From contig CALXZO010000010.1 in the NCBI GenBank assembly GCA_944393265.1, positions 1 through 57,012 of the forward strand: DNA of 57,012 bases. The letters are read 5' to 3'. Made by a program: the position numbers and the translations under genes. Position 1 is the stretch's first letter; each line of letters opens with the position of its first letter. This document shows, piece after piece, positions 28,300 to 36,740 of the stretch. The stretch comes from an uncultured Clostridia bacterium. Lineage in GTDB: Bacteria; Bacillota; Clostridia; TANB77; UBA1234. Below the pieces are notes generated by a model, which did no database searches, had not been told where the DNA came from, and worked only from the letters and a program-made list of their open reading frames with translations.

Positions 28300-30525
28300 T
28301 TAGCTTTCTAAATCTTCTGGTCTTTTTTCTGCAAGTCTAAAATAATATTGTATTGCCTTAACAATTCTCTCACATGCTTTTCCGTCTCCATAAGGGTTTA
28401 TTGCTTTGCACATTTTCTCATATTCTTCTTTGTCTTTTAACAATCTAGTTGCTTCTTTCACAATATTATCTTTGTCAGTGCCTACTATTTTTACTGTCCC
28501 ATATGCTACAGCCTCAGGTCTTTCAGTTTCAGTTCTTAATACTAAGACTGGTTTTCCAAGCGAAGGTGCTTCCTCTTGAATTCCGCCAGAATCAGTTAAT
28601 ACCATGTATGATTTAGCCATCAGGTTGTGTGTTGTTATAACATCTAGTGGTTCTATTAAATGAACATTCTTAACTTCGCCAAGTACTTTTGTTGCAACAT
28701 CTTGTACTGCAGGATTTAAATGTACAGGATATACTACTTCTACGTCCTTATTTTTTTGTGCTATCTCTTTTACTGCCATGCAAATATTTTTCAAAGGTTC
28801 TCCCAAATTTTCTCTTCTATGAGCCGTCATAAATATAACTTTCTTATTAAAATCTATTTTAGACAATACAGGATGGGTAAATTTGTACCCTTCTTGCACA
28901 GTATATTTAAGGGCATCTATAACCGTATTTCCTGTTGTAAAAATATGTGTTTCATCAACATTTTCTCTTAATAGATTTGCCCTATTATTCTTTGTAGGCG
29001 CAAAATAAATGTCGCCTATTTTTGTGACTAACGTTCTGTTCATTTCTTCCGGATATGGGGAATATTTGTCGTACGTTCTTAGTCCCGCTTCGATATGTCC
29101 AACCTTAGTTTTGCAATAAAATGCTGCTAAAGCTGTTGCAATTGTAGTTGTTGTGTCACCATGAACTAATACAATATCTGGTTTTTCTTTTTCTATAACT
29201 TCATACATCCCCTCTAAAACACTAGCTGTAATATGAGTTAAGGTTTGTTTATCTTTCATAATATTTAAATCATATTCTGGTTCAATTTTAAAGGCATTTA
29301 AAACTTGATCTAACATTTGTCTGTGCTGTGCCGTTACACATACAACAGTTTCAATATTCGATTCTTTTCTTAATTCCTTTATCAGCGGACACATCTTAAT
29401 TGCTTCAGGTCGTGTTCCAAAAACCGTCATAACCTTAATTTTCTCTTTTCCTAGCTTCGGTCTGTTATCTGTACCAATTAAAGTTATTTTTCTTTGTATA
29501 TCTACGCCTTTAGATCCAAGTAAAGCAAGTATAGCTAAAATCATAAATATAATAATTATTTTCCAAGTATTACTTTCCAAAATAATAACTGCCATAATTC
29601 CAAGTAACGCAGTGATACAATATAATACAAGCACAGCCTGCTTTTGAGAAAGCCCGGCTTTAATTAATTTATGATGTAAATGCTCTTTATCCGGTTGCAT
29701 TATAGATTTATGGTGTATGGCTCTTCTAACAATCGCAGCCAACGTATCAAATATAGGTAAACCAAGCACTACAACAGGAAGTATAATCGCCATCAAAGTA
29801 TATGTTTTTGCCATTCCTATCATAGAAATAGTCGCTAAGAAAAAGCCAAGAAAATTTGACCCTGAATCACCCATAAAAATTTTTGCAGGATTAAAATTAT
29901 ACGGTAAAAATCCAATTAATCCACCTAATAATGCAGCAGCTAAAACTATAGCAATCGATTCTGCACCATTTAAAATAAATATAACTATTAGCGATAAGAT
30001 TGAAATTGCTGAAACTCCAGTCGCTAATCCATCTAATCCATCAATTAAGTTTATTGCATTTGTTACACCAATAATCCAAAAAAATGTGATAGCTATTGAC
30101 AGCAAATCATTAAGTCCATAAATTTCTAAAAACGGTATATTGATATAACATATTCTAAGCCCACTTGCTATCACTATTATTGCCGCTATAACTTGTCCCA
30201 AAAGTTTATGCCATGCTTTTATATGATATATGTCATCCAAAAATCCAACTGCAGCAACTACTGCAAGTCCAATAAAAAAGCCAAATAAATTTACAGAACT
30301 ACTTATGTCTGCAACAAATAACGTTACTATTGCTGCAACAAAAAAGCCTACTATAAATGATAATCCACCTATTCTTGGCATCGGCTTAAGATGTATTTTT
30401 CTCGCATCCTTTGGATCATCAAGCGCTCCTATCTTAAATGCCAACTTAATAACAAAAGGTGTTAATACTACAGAAATTGCTCCTGCTACTACAAAAGCTA
30501 ATGTACTTACGATTGTTGTTGTCAT
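28300..30525 (-). CDS. Fused TagO/WecA UDP-GlcNAc-1-P transferase and MnaA/WecB UDP-GlcNAc 2-epimerase
   Basis: 741 residues with two complete enzymes in one frame. Residues ~1-350 form an MraY-type polytopic transferase ('RKIHLKPMPRIGGLSF', 'GFLDDIYHIKAWHKLLGQ', 'INLIDGLDGLATG', 'FMGDSGSNFLGF') that would load GlcNAc-1-P on undecaprenyl phosphate. From ~364 it is a UDP-GlcNAc 2-epimerase ('MTVFGTRPEAIKMCPLI', 'GHIEAGLRTYDKYSPYPEEMNR', 'LTDSGGIQEEAPSLGKPVL') making UDP-ManNAc. Both are the first steps of a teichoic-acid-type linkage unit, and the third step (TagA/WecG) is divergently encoded at 31574. The fusion is real: no stop or shift lies between the halves. The start has GGAG upstream. 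Confidence 0.93.
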   Translation of the reverse strand: MTTTIVSTLAFVVAGAISVVLTPFVIKLAFKIGALDDPKDARKIHLKPMPRIGGLSFIVGFFVAAIVTLFVADISSSVNLFGFFIGLAVVAAVGFLDDIYHIKAWHKLLGQVIAAIIVIASGLRICYINIPFLEIYGLNDLLSIAITFFWIIGVTNAINLIDGLDGLATGVSAISILSLIVIFILNGAESIAIVLAAALLGGLIGFLPYNFNPAKIFMGDSGSNFLGFFLATISMIGMAKTYTLMAIILPVVVLGLPIFDTLAAIVRRAIHHKSIMQPDKEHLHHKLIKAGLSQKQAVLVLYCITALLGIMAVIILESNTWKIIIIFMILAILALLGSKGVDIQRKITLIGTDNRPKLGKEKIKVMTVFGTRPEAIKMCPLIKELRKESNIETVVCVTAQHRQMLDQVLNAFKIEPEYDLNIMKDKQTLTHITASVLEGMYEVIEKEKPDIVLVHGDTTTTIATALAAFYCKTKVGHIEAGLRTYDKYSPYPEEMNRTLVTKIGDIYFAPTKNNRANLLRENVDETHIFTTGNTVIDALKYTVQEGYKFTHPVLSKIDFNKKVIFMTAHRRENLGEPLKNICMAVKEIAQKNKDVEVVYPVHLNPAVQDVATKVLGEVKNVHLIEPLDVITTHNLMAKSYMVLTDSGGIQEEAPSLGKPVLVLRTETERPEAVAYGTVKIVGTDKDNIVKEATRLLKDKEEYEKMCKAINPYGDGKACERIVKAIQYYFRLAEKRPEDLES

Positions 30526-30528
30526 ACT

Positions 30529-30963
30529 TTACTCTCCTTTTTCATACTTATCCAAAATATCTAATCTTTCTGCATATATTCCATTTAAAAACTCGGAATT
30601 TTTCCATATGTCTATCATTTTAATCATATCTTCAACACTTATAAAATCCGAGCCAAATGCAATAATATTAGCATTATTATGTTCTTTTGCGCTACGAGCC
30701 GTGGCCTCATTATAACATAAAGCACATTTTATCCCGCAAACTTTGTTCGCCATAATAGTCATTCCTACTCCAGATCGGCAAATCAATATTCCTGCTTCAC
30801 ATTCTTTGTTTGCTACCGCCTCAGCAACTCTTAACGCAACCTCCGGCTCCTCAAGCCCTCTTGTTTCATCAAAAGCTCCAAAGTCAACTAGCTCATCTTT
30901 ATAATATTTCTTTAATTCTTCCTTGGCCTTAAAGCCTCCATGATCTGCGCCTATTGCAATCAT
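30529..30963 (-). CDS. rpiB: Ribose-5-phosphate isomerase B
   Basis: 144 residues of the RpiB/LacA fold: 'IAIGADHGGFKAKEELKKY', 'CEAGILICRSGVGMTIMANKV' and 'CALCYNEATARSAKEHNNANIIAFG'. It interconverts ribose-5-P and ribulose-5-P. The catalytic-loop cysteine region is kept. It overlaps ywlE by four bases (ATGA), and ends three bases before the next start, so the three form an operon. Confidence 0.93.
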   Translation of the reverse strand: MIAIGADHGGFKAKEELKKYYKDELVDFGAFDETRGLEEPEVALRVAEAVANKECEAGILICRSGVGMTIMANKVCGIKCALCYNEATARSAKEHNNANIIAFGSDFISVEDMIKMIDIWKNSEFLNGIYAERLDILDKYEKGE

Positions 30964-31430
30964 AAAATTCCCTCCCCTAAAATTATATCCAAAGTTTCAC
31001 TTATAATTCCGGCACATTTTCTATATGTATCATAATTATGTCCATACGGATCAAGTATATCATTTTTATTGTCTCCAACAAGCTCTCTTAACGTACGAAT
31101 TTTGCTTACATCCGTATGATTGAATAACATTTTTATATATTCTACATGTGACTTTGTCATGCATATAACAAAATCCGCAGTTTCAATATCTACTCTCAAA
31201 AGCTGATGTGGTATATGATTTGATATGTCGATTCCTAATTCCTTCAATGCTAAAATAGCTTCCTCCGTAGGCATTTTATCCATTGGATTAACACTAATTC
31301 CAGCCGAAGATATATCATAATCATTTATATAGTTTGGATTTATTTTCATAAGTTTATTCTTTAAAAGTCCTTCTGCCATAGGGCTTCTGCATGTATTACC
31401 TGTACAAACAAATATAATTTTTTTCACCAA
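30960..31430 (-). CDS. ywlE: Low-molecular-weight protein arginine phosphatase (YwlE-type)
   Basis: 156 residues. The P-loop 'VCTGNTCRSPMAEGLL' carries Thr after Asn, the residue that distinguishes phospho-arginine phosphatases (YwlE) from tyrosine phosphatases, which have Ile there. The general acid lies in 'DILDPYGHNYDTY'. Adjacent rpiB supports the YwlE assignment, as B. subtilis has the same neighbours. It would reverse McsB-type arginine phosphorylation; no kinase is in this window. Confidence 0.87.
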   Translation of the reverse strand: MVKKIIFVCTGNTCRSPMAEGLLKNKLMKINPNYINDYDISSAGISVNPMDKMPTEEAILALKELGIDISNHIPHQLLRVDIETADFVICMTKSHVEYIKMLFNHTDVSKIRTLRELVGDNKNDILDPYGHNYDTYRKCAGIISETLDIILGEGIL

Positions 31431-31522
31431 AAATCACCCCATATCTACATAATTATACAACAAATCTATAAATTTGCAAGCTTACAATTACGGACAGTGC
31501 AAAATCTAGACTTAAATAACCC

Positions 31523-31551
31523 TTGATATGCTATTATCTATATTATATAAT
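31523..31551 (+). promoter_or_regulatory. Sigma-A promoter for tagA/wecG
   Basis: TTGATA (31523-31528), a 17 bp spacer and TATAAT (31546-31551), 22 bases before the plus-strand start at 31574. Confidence 0.7.
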
Positions 31552-31573
31552 TTGAGTAAATAAGGAGGTTTCT

Positions 31574-32311
31574 ATGAATAAAATTGATGTTTTAGGAATA
31601 AAATTTGATAATGTCGATATGAAAGAAGCAGTTCAAAGATGCAAAAAATTTATATCTAGTAACGGAGGAAATCTCGTTGTAACCCCTAACCCTGAAATAG
31701 TCATGAGGGCAAAAGATAATGAAGAATTTAAAAAAATAATTAATAATGCAGCTCTTGTAATTCCTGACGGTATTGGCGTTGTTAAAGCCTCCAAGAAACT
31801 AGGCACTCCGCTAAAAGAACGTGTTGCCGGCTATGATTTAATTTGCAACTTGTTTGAGGAAGGTAAAGATGGCTCAATATCTTTTTATTTTTGGGGTAGC
31901 AAACCTGGAATTGCAAATAAGGCAATGGAAAAGATAAAAGAAAAATACCCCAAATTAAACGTTTTAGGCGCACATACAGGATATTTTAATGACAAGGAAG
32001 AAAAAGAAATTATAGAAGAAATTCGTTCTTTAAAACCTGATATATTGCTTGTTGGTCTAGGAGCTCCTAAGCAAGAGATTATGATAAATAAATATATAAA
32101 AGAAGGTTTCTTTAAAGTGGGAATTGGTTGTGGTGGTAGCATCGATGTTATCTCTGGAGAAGTTAAACGAGCACCAAAAATATTTATTAAGCTCCATTTA
32201 GAGTGGTTTTACAGACTTCTAAAGCAACCATCTAGATTTAAAAGAATGCTTGTATTGCCTAAATTTATGAACGAAGTTTCAAAAGTTGCTAAGAAAAATA
32301 AAAACAAATAA
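31574..32311 (+). CDS. tagA: WecG/TagA/CpsF N-acetylmannosaminyltransferase
   Basis: 245-residue GT26 family enzyme: 'VVTPNPEIVMRAKDN', 'ALVIPDGIGVVKASKKLGTPL', 'ERVAGYDLICNLF', 'DILLVGLGAPKQEIMINKY' and 'GCGGSIDVISGEVKRAPKIF'. It transfers ManNAc from UDP-ManNAc onto lipid-linked GlcNAc, completing the linkage disaccharide of wall teichoic acid or a similar polymer. Its substrates come from the fused enzyme at 28300-30525. AAGGAGG precedes the ATG, and it has its own promoter and terminator. Confidence 0.92.
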   Translation: MNKIDVLGIKFDNVDMKEAVQRCKKFISSNGGNLVVTPNPEIVMRAKDNEEFKKIINNAALVIPDGIGVVKASKKLGTPLKERVAGYDLICNLFEEGKDGSISFYFWGSKPGIANKAMEKIKEKYPKLNVLGAHTGYFNDKEEKEIIEEIRSLKPDILLVGLGAPKQEIMINKYIKEGFFKVGIGCGGSIDVISGEVKRAPKIFIKLHLEWFYRLLKQPSRFKRMLVLPKFMNEVSKVAKKNKNK

Positions 32312-32322
32312 TTTAATTATAC

Positions 32323-32368
32323 GGGCGAATTTTTTATTCACTATGAATTATGAATAAAAAGTTCGCCC
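32323..32368. terminator. Bidirectional terminator between tagA and purB
   Basis: GGGCGAA-TTTTTTATTCA and TGAATAAAAA-GTTCGCCC form a long stem with an about 10-base loop. TTGTTTTT follows on the plus strand. The two genes converge here. Confidence 0.85.
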
Positions 32369-32379
32369 TTGTTTTTCTC

Positions 32380-33804
32380 TTATTGCTCAGTAGCAATTTT
32401 TTCTGCTTTCCCTATATATTTTTCAGGAGTAAGTTCCATAAGTCTTGCTTTGTCATCATCATCTATCTCTAGTTTTTCTATGAAATCTTTAATTTCATAT
32501 TCAGTAATTTCTTGTCCGCGTGTCAATTCTTTTAATTTATCATACGCATCAGCTATGTCATATTTTCTAAGCACGGTCTGTATTGGCTCTGCCAACAGCT
32601 CCCACTTGCCTTCCAAATCATTTTTTATTTTTTCAGTATTTACCTCAGCCCTCAATAATCCTTTTAATGTTTGCTCAATCGACTGAAGTGAATATCCAAA
32701 TGCGATTCCTATATTTCTCATAGCAGATGAATCTGATAAATCTCGTTGCATTCTAGAATGAGCAAGTTTATTTGAAAGCACCATAAATATTGCATTAGAC
32801 ATTTCTGTATTTGCTTCACTATTTTCAAAAAATATTGGATTTACTTTATGTGGCATTGTACTACTTCCAACTTCTGTTTTCATAGCCACTTGTTTAAAAT
32901 ATCCTTTGCTAATATAAAGCCACATATCTATATCTAAATCATATATAACATTATTAAAATGACGAATTGCATCAGCTAAATAGCAAATATAATCATGGTT
33001 TTCAATCTGCGTGGTTATTGCATTAAAGTGTAATCCTAAATAATTTTCTACGAAATCTCTAGCCTCTTCTTGCCAAGATATCTGCGGATATGCCATAGAA
33101 ATCGCACTATAATTACCAGTTGCTCCATTGAACTTAGCTTCGATTTTTATAGCTTTTATAACTTCTAAATTTTTTCTAAATCTATGTAAAAAAACTGCAA
33201 ACTCTTTTCCAACAGTAGTCGGCGTAGCAGCTTGTCCATGAGTATGTGCAAGCATCGCAGTTCCCGCATATTCCTTTGACAAACTATTTATTTTTTCAAC
33301 TAGATCACATGCTGCAGGGAACCACACATTACTCAACGCTTCCGTAATCATTAAAGCATATGCAGCATTATTTATATCCTCAGACGTACACCCAATATGT
33401 ACAAAGCTTTTTAAACTACTAAGCCCCATGTTTTCTAACTCTTCCGCTATGAATAGTTCAACAGCCTTCACATCATGATTCGTTCTAGATTCAATTTCCT
33501 TAATTCTTAAAAAATATTTTTCAGAAAACTTTTCATAAAACTTTGTAAGTTTCTCTTTCACAACATCTTGTTTATCTCTTAAATCTAATGACTCCCATGT
33601 GCTAATAGCCGTATACTTTTCAGGAAGGTGCGCAAGCTTTAGGTCAATAAGCTTTATAAGCCACATTATTTCTATTCGCATCCTATACTTTACTAAGGCA
33701 TATTCAGAAAAATATTGTGAAAACTTTTGCCCAACATTTGCATATCTCCCGTCAAGCGGACATATGGCAAGTGCTTCGTGAAAAAACGATATATTCTCCT
33801 TCAT
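32380..33804 (-). CDS. purB: Adenylosuccinate lyase
   Basis: 474-residue member of the fumarase/aspartase superfamily. The signature 'GSSTMPHKVNPIFFENSEA' is intact, with 'HTHGQAATPTTVGKEF' and 'FVHIGCTSEDINNAAYAL' upstream. It removes fumarate from SAICAR and adenylosuccinate in purine synthesis. The length and N-terminal 'LAICPLDGRYANVGQKF' fit the E. coli-type PurB. AAAAGGAG lies before the start. Confidence 0.96.
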   Translation of the reverse strand: MKENISFFHEALAICPLDGRYANVGQKFSQYFSEYALVKYRMRIEIMWLIKLIDLKLAHLPEKYTAISTWESLDLRDKQDVVKEKLTKFYEKFSEKYFLRIKEIESRTNHDVKAVELFIAEELENMGLSSLKSFVHIGCTSEDINNAAYALMITEALSNVWFPAACDLVEKINSLSKEYAGTAMLAHTHGQAATPTTVGKEFAVFLHRFRKNLEVIKAIKIEAKFNGATGNYSAISMAYPQISWQEEARDFVENYLGLHFNAITTQIENHDYICYLADAIRHFNNVIYDLDIDMWLYISKGYFKQVAMKTEVGSSTMPHKVNPIFFENSEANTEMSNAIFMVLSNKLAHSRMQRDLSDSSAMRNIGIAFGYSLQSIEQTLKGLLRAEVNTEKIKNDLEGKWELLAEPIQTVLRKYDIADAYDKLKELTRGQEITEYEIKDFIEKLEIDDDDKARLMELTPEKYIGKAEKIATEQ

Positions 33805-33949
33805 TTTAATAACTCCTTTTCATTAAAACTTCTCACTGATATAAACTTTAAGTATATGCAATTCAAATATAGCAATTCTCTATTTTATAAATTTAAGTTT
33901 TTTCGTTTATTTTAATAATTTAAAAATATTATTAAAATATCTATCAATA

Positions 33950-35356
33950 CTATACTTTATTTCTTAAAATATTTTTCCTTAGTTGAGAAAAAACTTCATT
34001 TATTTCTTTTTTGTATGCTGTCAATAATATTATAATCATTATAATTTCAAGTATGATATTATAAATTATATCTAGCTTATATACGGCGAAAATTGACACA
34101 GTAAATAGAACAGTTGGTAATATATATTTTGTATAATGTTCTTCTATTTTCATAATTTTATTTATTGATTCAATTCTAGCTAGATAGAAAATTATATTTC
34201 CTATAACATTAGAAAATGCATATCCATATACTCCAAATTTTTGAATTAATATAATAGCCGAAATCATATTAGCAATTGCTGCTATTGCTGTAGTAGTTAA
34301 TGCTCCTTTGGTTTTTTTTGAAGCTGTATACAATGTGCCTTTAAACGTCGCAACAGCATTAAATATCATTGAAATCATTAATATCGGTACTAGATTCAAC
34401 GACTGTGCATATTCTTCTGAAATGAAATACTCAAAGTAAATCTTTATCATTGGGAGTAATAATGCTGAAACTATTATTACTAGCTTTGTAAATTTTTCAA
34501 GAATATTTGAAAAAAATTTAGCTATACCGTCGTCATTATATCCAACAATTGTATACTCTGTCCATGCTAATAAAAAAATACTGTTTAAGGTAGTTATTAA
34601 GCTAGGAAATTTGTTTGCGAAAGTGACTACACCAACTGCTTCTTCATTAATGAAATATTTTAAAAAGTATAACCCCAAAGTTCCATTTATCCACCAACTT
34701 ATTTGATTTGGAATCAATGGTAATGTATAGCTCAACATTTCCTTTAAAACTTTTTTATCAAGTAATTTTAATGAAATATACTTAAAAAACTTAGCTTTTA
34801 CTAAAGAATATATAATTACTGTAATAGAAGAAATGATTACCGCTAGCATTACAGTTTTTTCAAATATAATTGAAACTAAAAATATATTTACTAAAACATT
34901 CACTAATGTTGATATAACGCCTGTAATCACATAGTCTGTGTTCTTATGCATCCCCCTTAAAAGTTGCTGCATATATATTCCAAAGTAGTTAAAAACAAAA
35001 TAAAATAAAAATAAATATCTAAATTCAAATTCAAAAGCAATTGCTAACGGTAAATATAAGATAAGAAATACTATCATACCCATTAAAAACAAAAAAAATG
35101 AATTAGTTATATATTTTTTTTGTATTTCTTCTTCTTTTGTGTCGCACAAAAATCTAAACACACAATCTGTTACCTGCAACGTAAATATTGGACCTATGAG
35201 TGGAACAAAATTTGTAAGTAAATTTACCATTCCAAAAGCATCTGTTGATAGATACTTTGAATATAGCGGGAGCAAAAAGAATATCAGTAATTTTGAACCA
35301 AAAGTTCCAATAAAATACATCGATGTTGTTTTTACTAGTTGTTTGCTTTTTTCCAT
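33950..35356 (-). CDS. Polysaccharide flippase (Wzx/MviN-like, MOP superfamily)
   Basis: 468 residues with about 12-14 membrane segments and a typical oligosaccharide-flippase opening ('KQLVKTTSMYFIGTFGSKLLIFFLLPLYSKYLSTDAFG' region). It would move lipid-linked glycan across the membrane. It lies next to a GT32 glycosyltransferase and a GT2 remnant, consistent with a small, reduced cell-surface polysaccharide locus. Which glycan is not known. Confidence 0.87.
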   Translation of the reverse strand: MEKSKQLVKTTSMYFIGTFGSKLLIFFLLPLYSKYLSTDAFGMVNLLTNFVPLIGPIFTLQVTDCVFRFLCDTKEEEIQKKYITNSFFLFLMGMIVFLILYLPLAIAFEFEFRYLFLFYFVFNYFGIYMQQLLRGMHKNTDYVITGVISTLVNVLVNIFLVSIIFEKTVMLAVIISSITVIIYSLVKAKFFKYISLKLLDKKVLKEMLSYTLPLIPNQISWWINGTLGLYFLKYFINEEAVGVVTFANKFPSLITTLNSIFLLAWTEYTIVGYNDDGIAKFFSNILEKFTKLVIIVSALLLPMIKIYFEYFISEEYAQSLNLVPILMISMIFNAVATFKGTLYTASKKTKGALTTTAIAAIANMISAIILIQKFGVYGYAFSNVIGNIIFYLARIESINKIMKIEEHYTKYILPTVLFTVSIFAVYKLDIIYNIILEIIMIIILLTAYKKEINEVFSQLRKNILRNKV

Positions 35357-35400
35357 ATCATGCTCCTTTTATTTTAAAGTAAACTCTTATAAAAAAGTTT

Positions 35401-36066
35401 CTAATCTTTATACACTTTCATTTTCACTTTATCTTTAAAAGGTATCCACGAACCTGAATACCAGTGTATTGTGCTTGTATTTTTAGTTATATTCTTCTCT
35501 CTTGTTACAACATCAATTAGATAAAACACATCCGTTGGATATATGGCTAAGCCTTCAATTTCTTGGTACTCGTTATTTTGCTTAAATCCTTTTTTAACAA
35601 ATGTATCTGTTACAACTTTAGGAATAGTCGTTAAATCCGTACTCCCATCGCTTTTAAAGAAACTTCTATCTTTATAATAGTCTTGTAAAATTTTAATTAT
35701 TTCATTCTTCTTTTCGCTCCCTATTATTCCTACTCCAATAAATTCCTTACTCTCCAATCCCGCAAACACCTTATGTTTTAGAAAATTATCTATGGGTTTT
35801 AAAACTTCAACATCTGTATCCATATATATTCCACCATAATTGTACAAAGCATATAATCTCACGTAGTCTGCAACAGATGCAAATTTTCTTTTTTCATATG
35901 CTTCTTTTGCAAATCTATTCGAATTTAAGTCAAATGTTTCTTCGTTCCAACACATGATTTCATAATCAGTCAAATATTTTTTCCAGCTTGCCAAACATCT
36001 TTTTCCTAATTTTGGCATTTCTTTGCCACCAAACCAGCAATAATGAATTATTTTTGGAATCACCAT
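35401..36066 (-). CDS. GT32-type glycosyltransferase (capsular/OCH1-like)
   Basis: 221 residues. It opens with 'IPKIIHYCWFGGKEMPKLG' and has the DXD motif in 'NYGGIYMDTDVEVLKPID', both hallmarks of the DXD-containing sugar transferase (GT32) family. The sugar is unknown. ACTCCTTTCAGG reads as a usable minus-strand ribosome site. It ends just before the flippase start with a 44-bp gap, so the two are probably co-transcribed. Confidence 0.87.
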   Translation of the reverse strand: MVIPKIIHYCWFGGKEMPKLGKRCLASWKKYLTDYEIMCWNEETFDLNSNRFAKEAYEKRKFASVADYVRLYALYNYGGIYMDTDVEVLKPIDNFLKHKVFAGLESKEFIGVGIIGSEKKNEIIKILQDYYKDRSFFKSDGSTDLTTIPKVVTDTFVKKGFKQNNEYQEIEGLAIYPTDVFYLIDVVTREKNITKNTSTIHWYSGSWIPFKDKVKMKVYKD

Positions 36067-36096
36067 TTTACTCCTTTCAGGTATATTATTTAGTCT

Positions 36097-36296
36097 TTAT
36101 AAGTATTTGAAATATAAAATTAATCCGTTTTGATATAAAGAAAAGTCTCTTTCTCTTTGTGGACAAGAATCTGTAAAGCCATCATCTATTAACAATATTT
36201 CCATATTTTGATATGTTTGAATGATTAAACCATCTATACATTTTTTAAATATTTTCCTATATTACAGATAGGCACAACTATTGAAAATGTTCCCAT
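36097..36296 (-). pseudogene. GT2 glycosyltransferase, N-terminal remnant
   Basis: Minus strand from ATG 36296: 'MGTFSIVVPICNIGKYLK' is the opening of a family 2 glycosyltransferase. An A-run has lost one base, so the frame hits TAG two codons later. In the neighbouring frame 'CIDGLIIQTYQNMEILLIDDGFTDSCP' continues the domain before the similarity ends. Only ~60 of ~300 residues remain. The break is a -1 loss in a homopolymer and not a CGG event, so this is true decay. Confidence 0.7.
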
Positions 36297-36740
36297 TTTT
36301 CTTCTCTCAATGTCTAATGTCATAACTTTCGGTATGATTATATCACATATTCTTTGATATATAAAATTTTTTATTTAAAAGTCAATAAATTTTGTATATT
36401 GCAATATTAATCGCACACCTTCTTATGAAATTAAAAACCTTTAAAACTAGCTGTTATTGCTCTTTTCTGTTCTTTTTCATCTTCGCGTATTAAATTTAGT
36501 CATGTTTTTATGTTTGCTAACGTTCAATTAATTATACGTCTTTTACAACATAAAACTTTCTCTAAATATTTCATAATTAATGTCTTATATATGCTATAAA
36601 GCTATACCATTGCAAGTTTTGTTATTTCTGCATAGATGTATAAATTAGCTTTCACTATAATTTTCTCTTTCAAATATAATGTTTAATTTTGTTTTTATTA
36701 AGTACATCTATACTATATTTGTGAAATCCAACCATATTTT
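36297..36740. other. AT-rich gap with no supportable gene
   Basis: About 440 bp without a recognisable gene between the GT2 remnant and the end of feoB. One possible minus-strand promoter was seen: TTGACT (36380-36385), an 18 bp spacer and TATATC (36356-36361), reading toward the glycosyltransferase genes. Nothing else was convincing. Confidence 0.35.

Noticed and set aside
28300..30525. Artificial join of two genes by a missed stop
   Set aside because: The frame is open across the boundary at about residue 350-364 with no CGG or stop, and each half is complete, so it reads as a real fusion.
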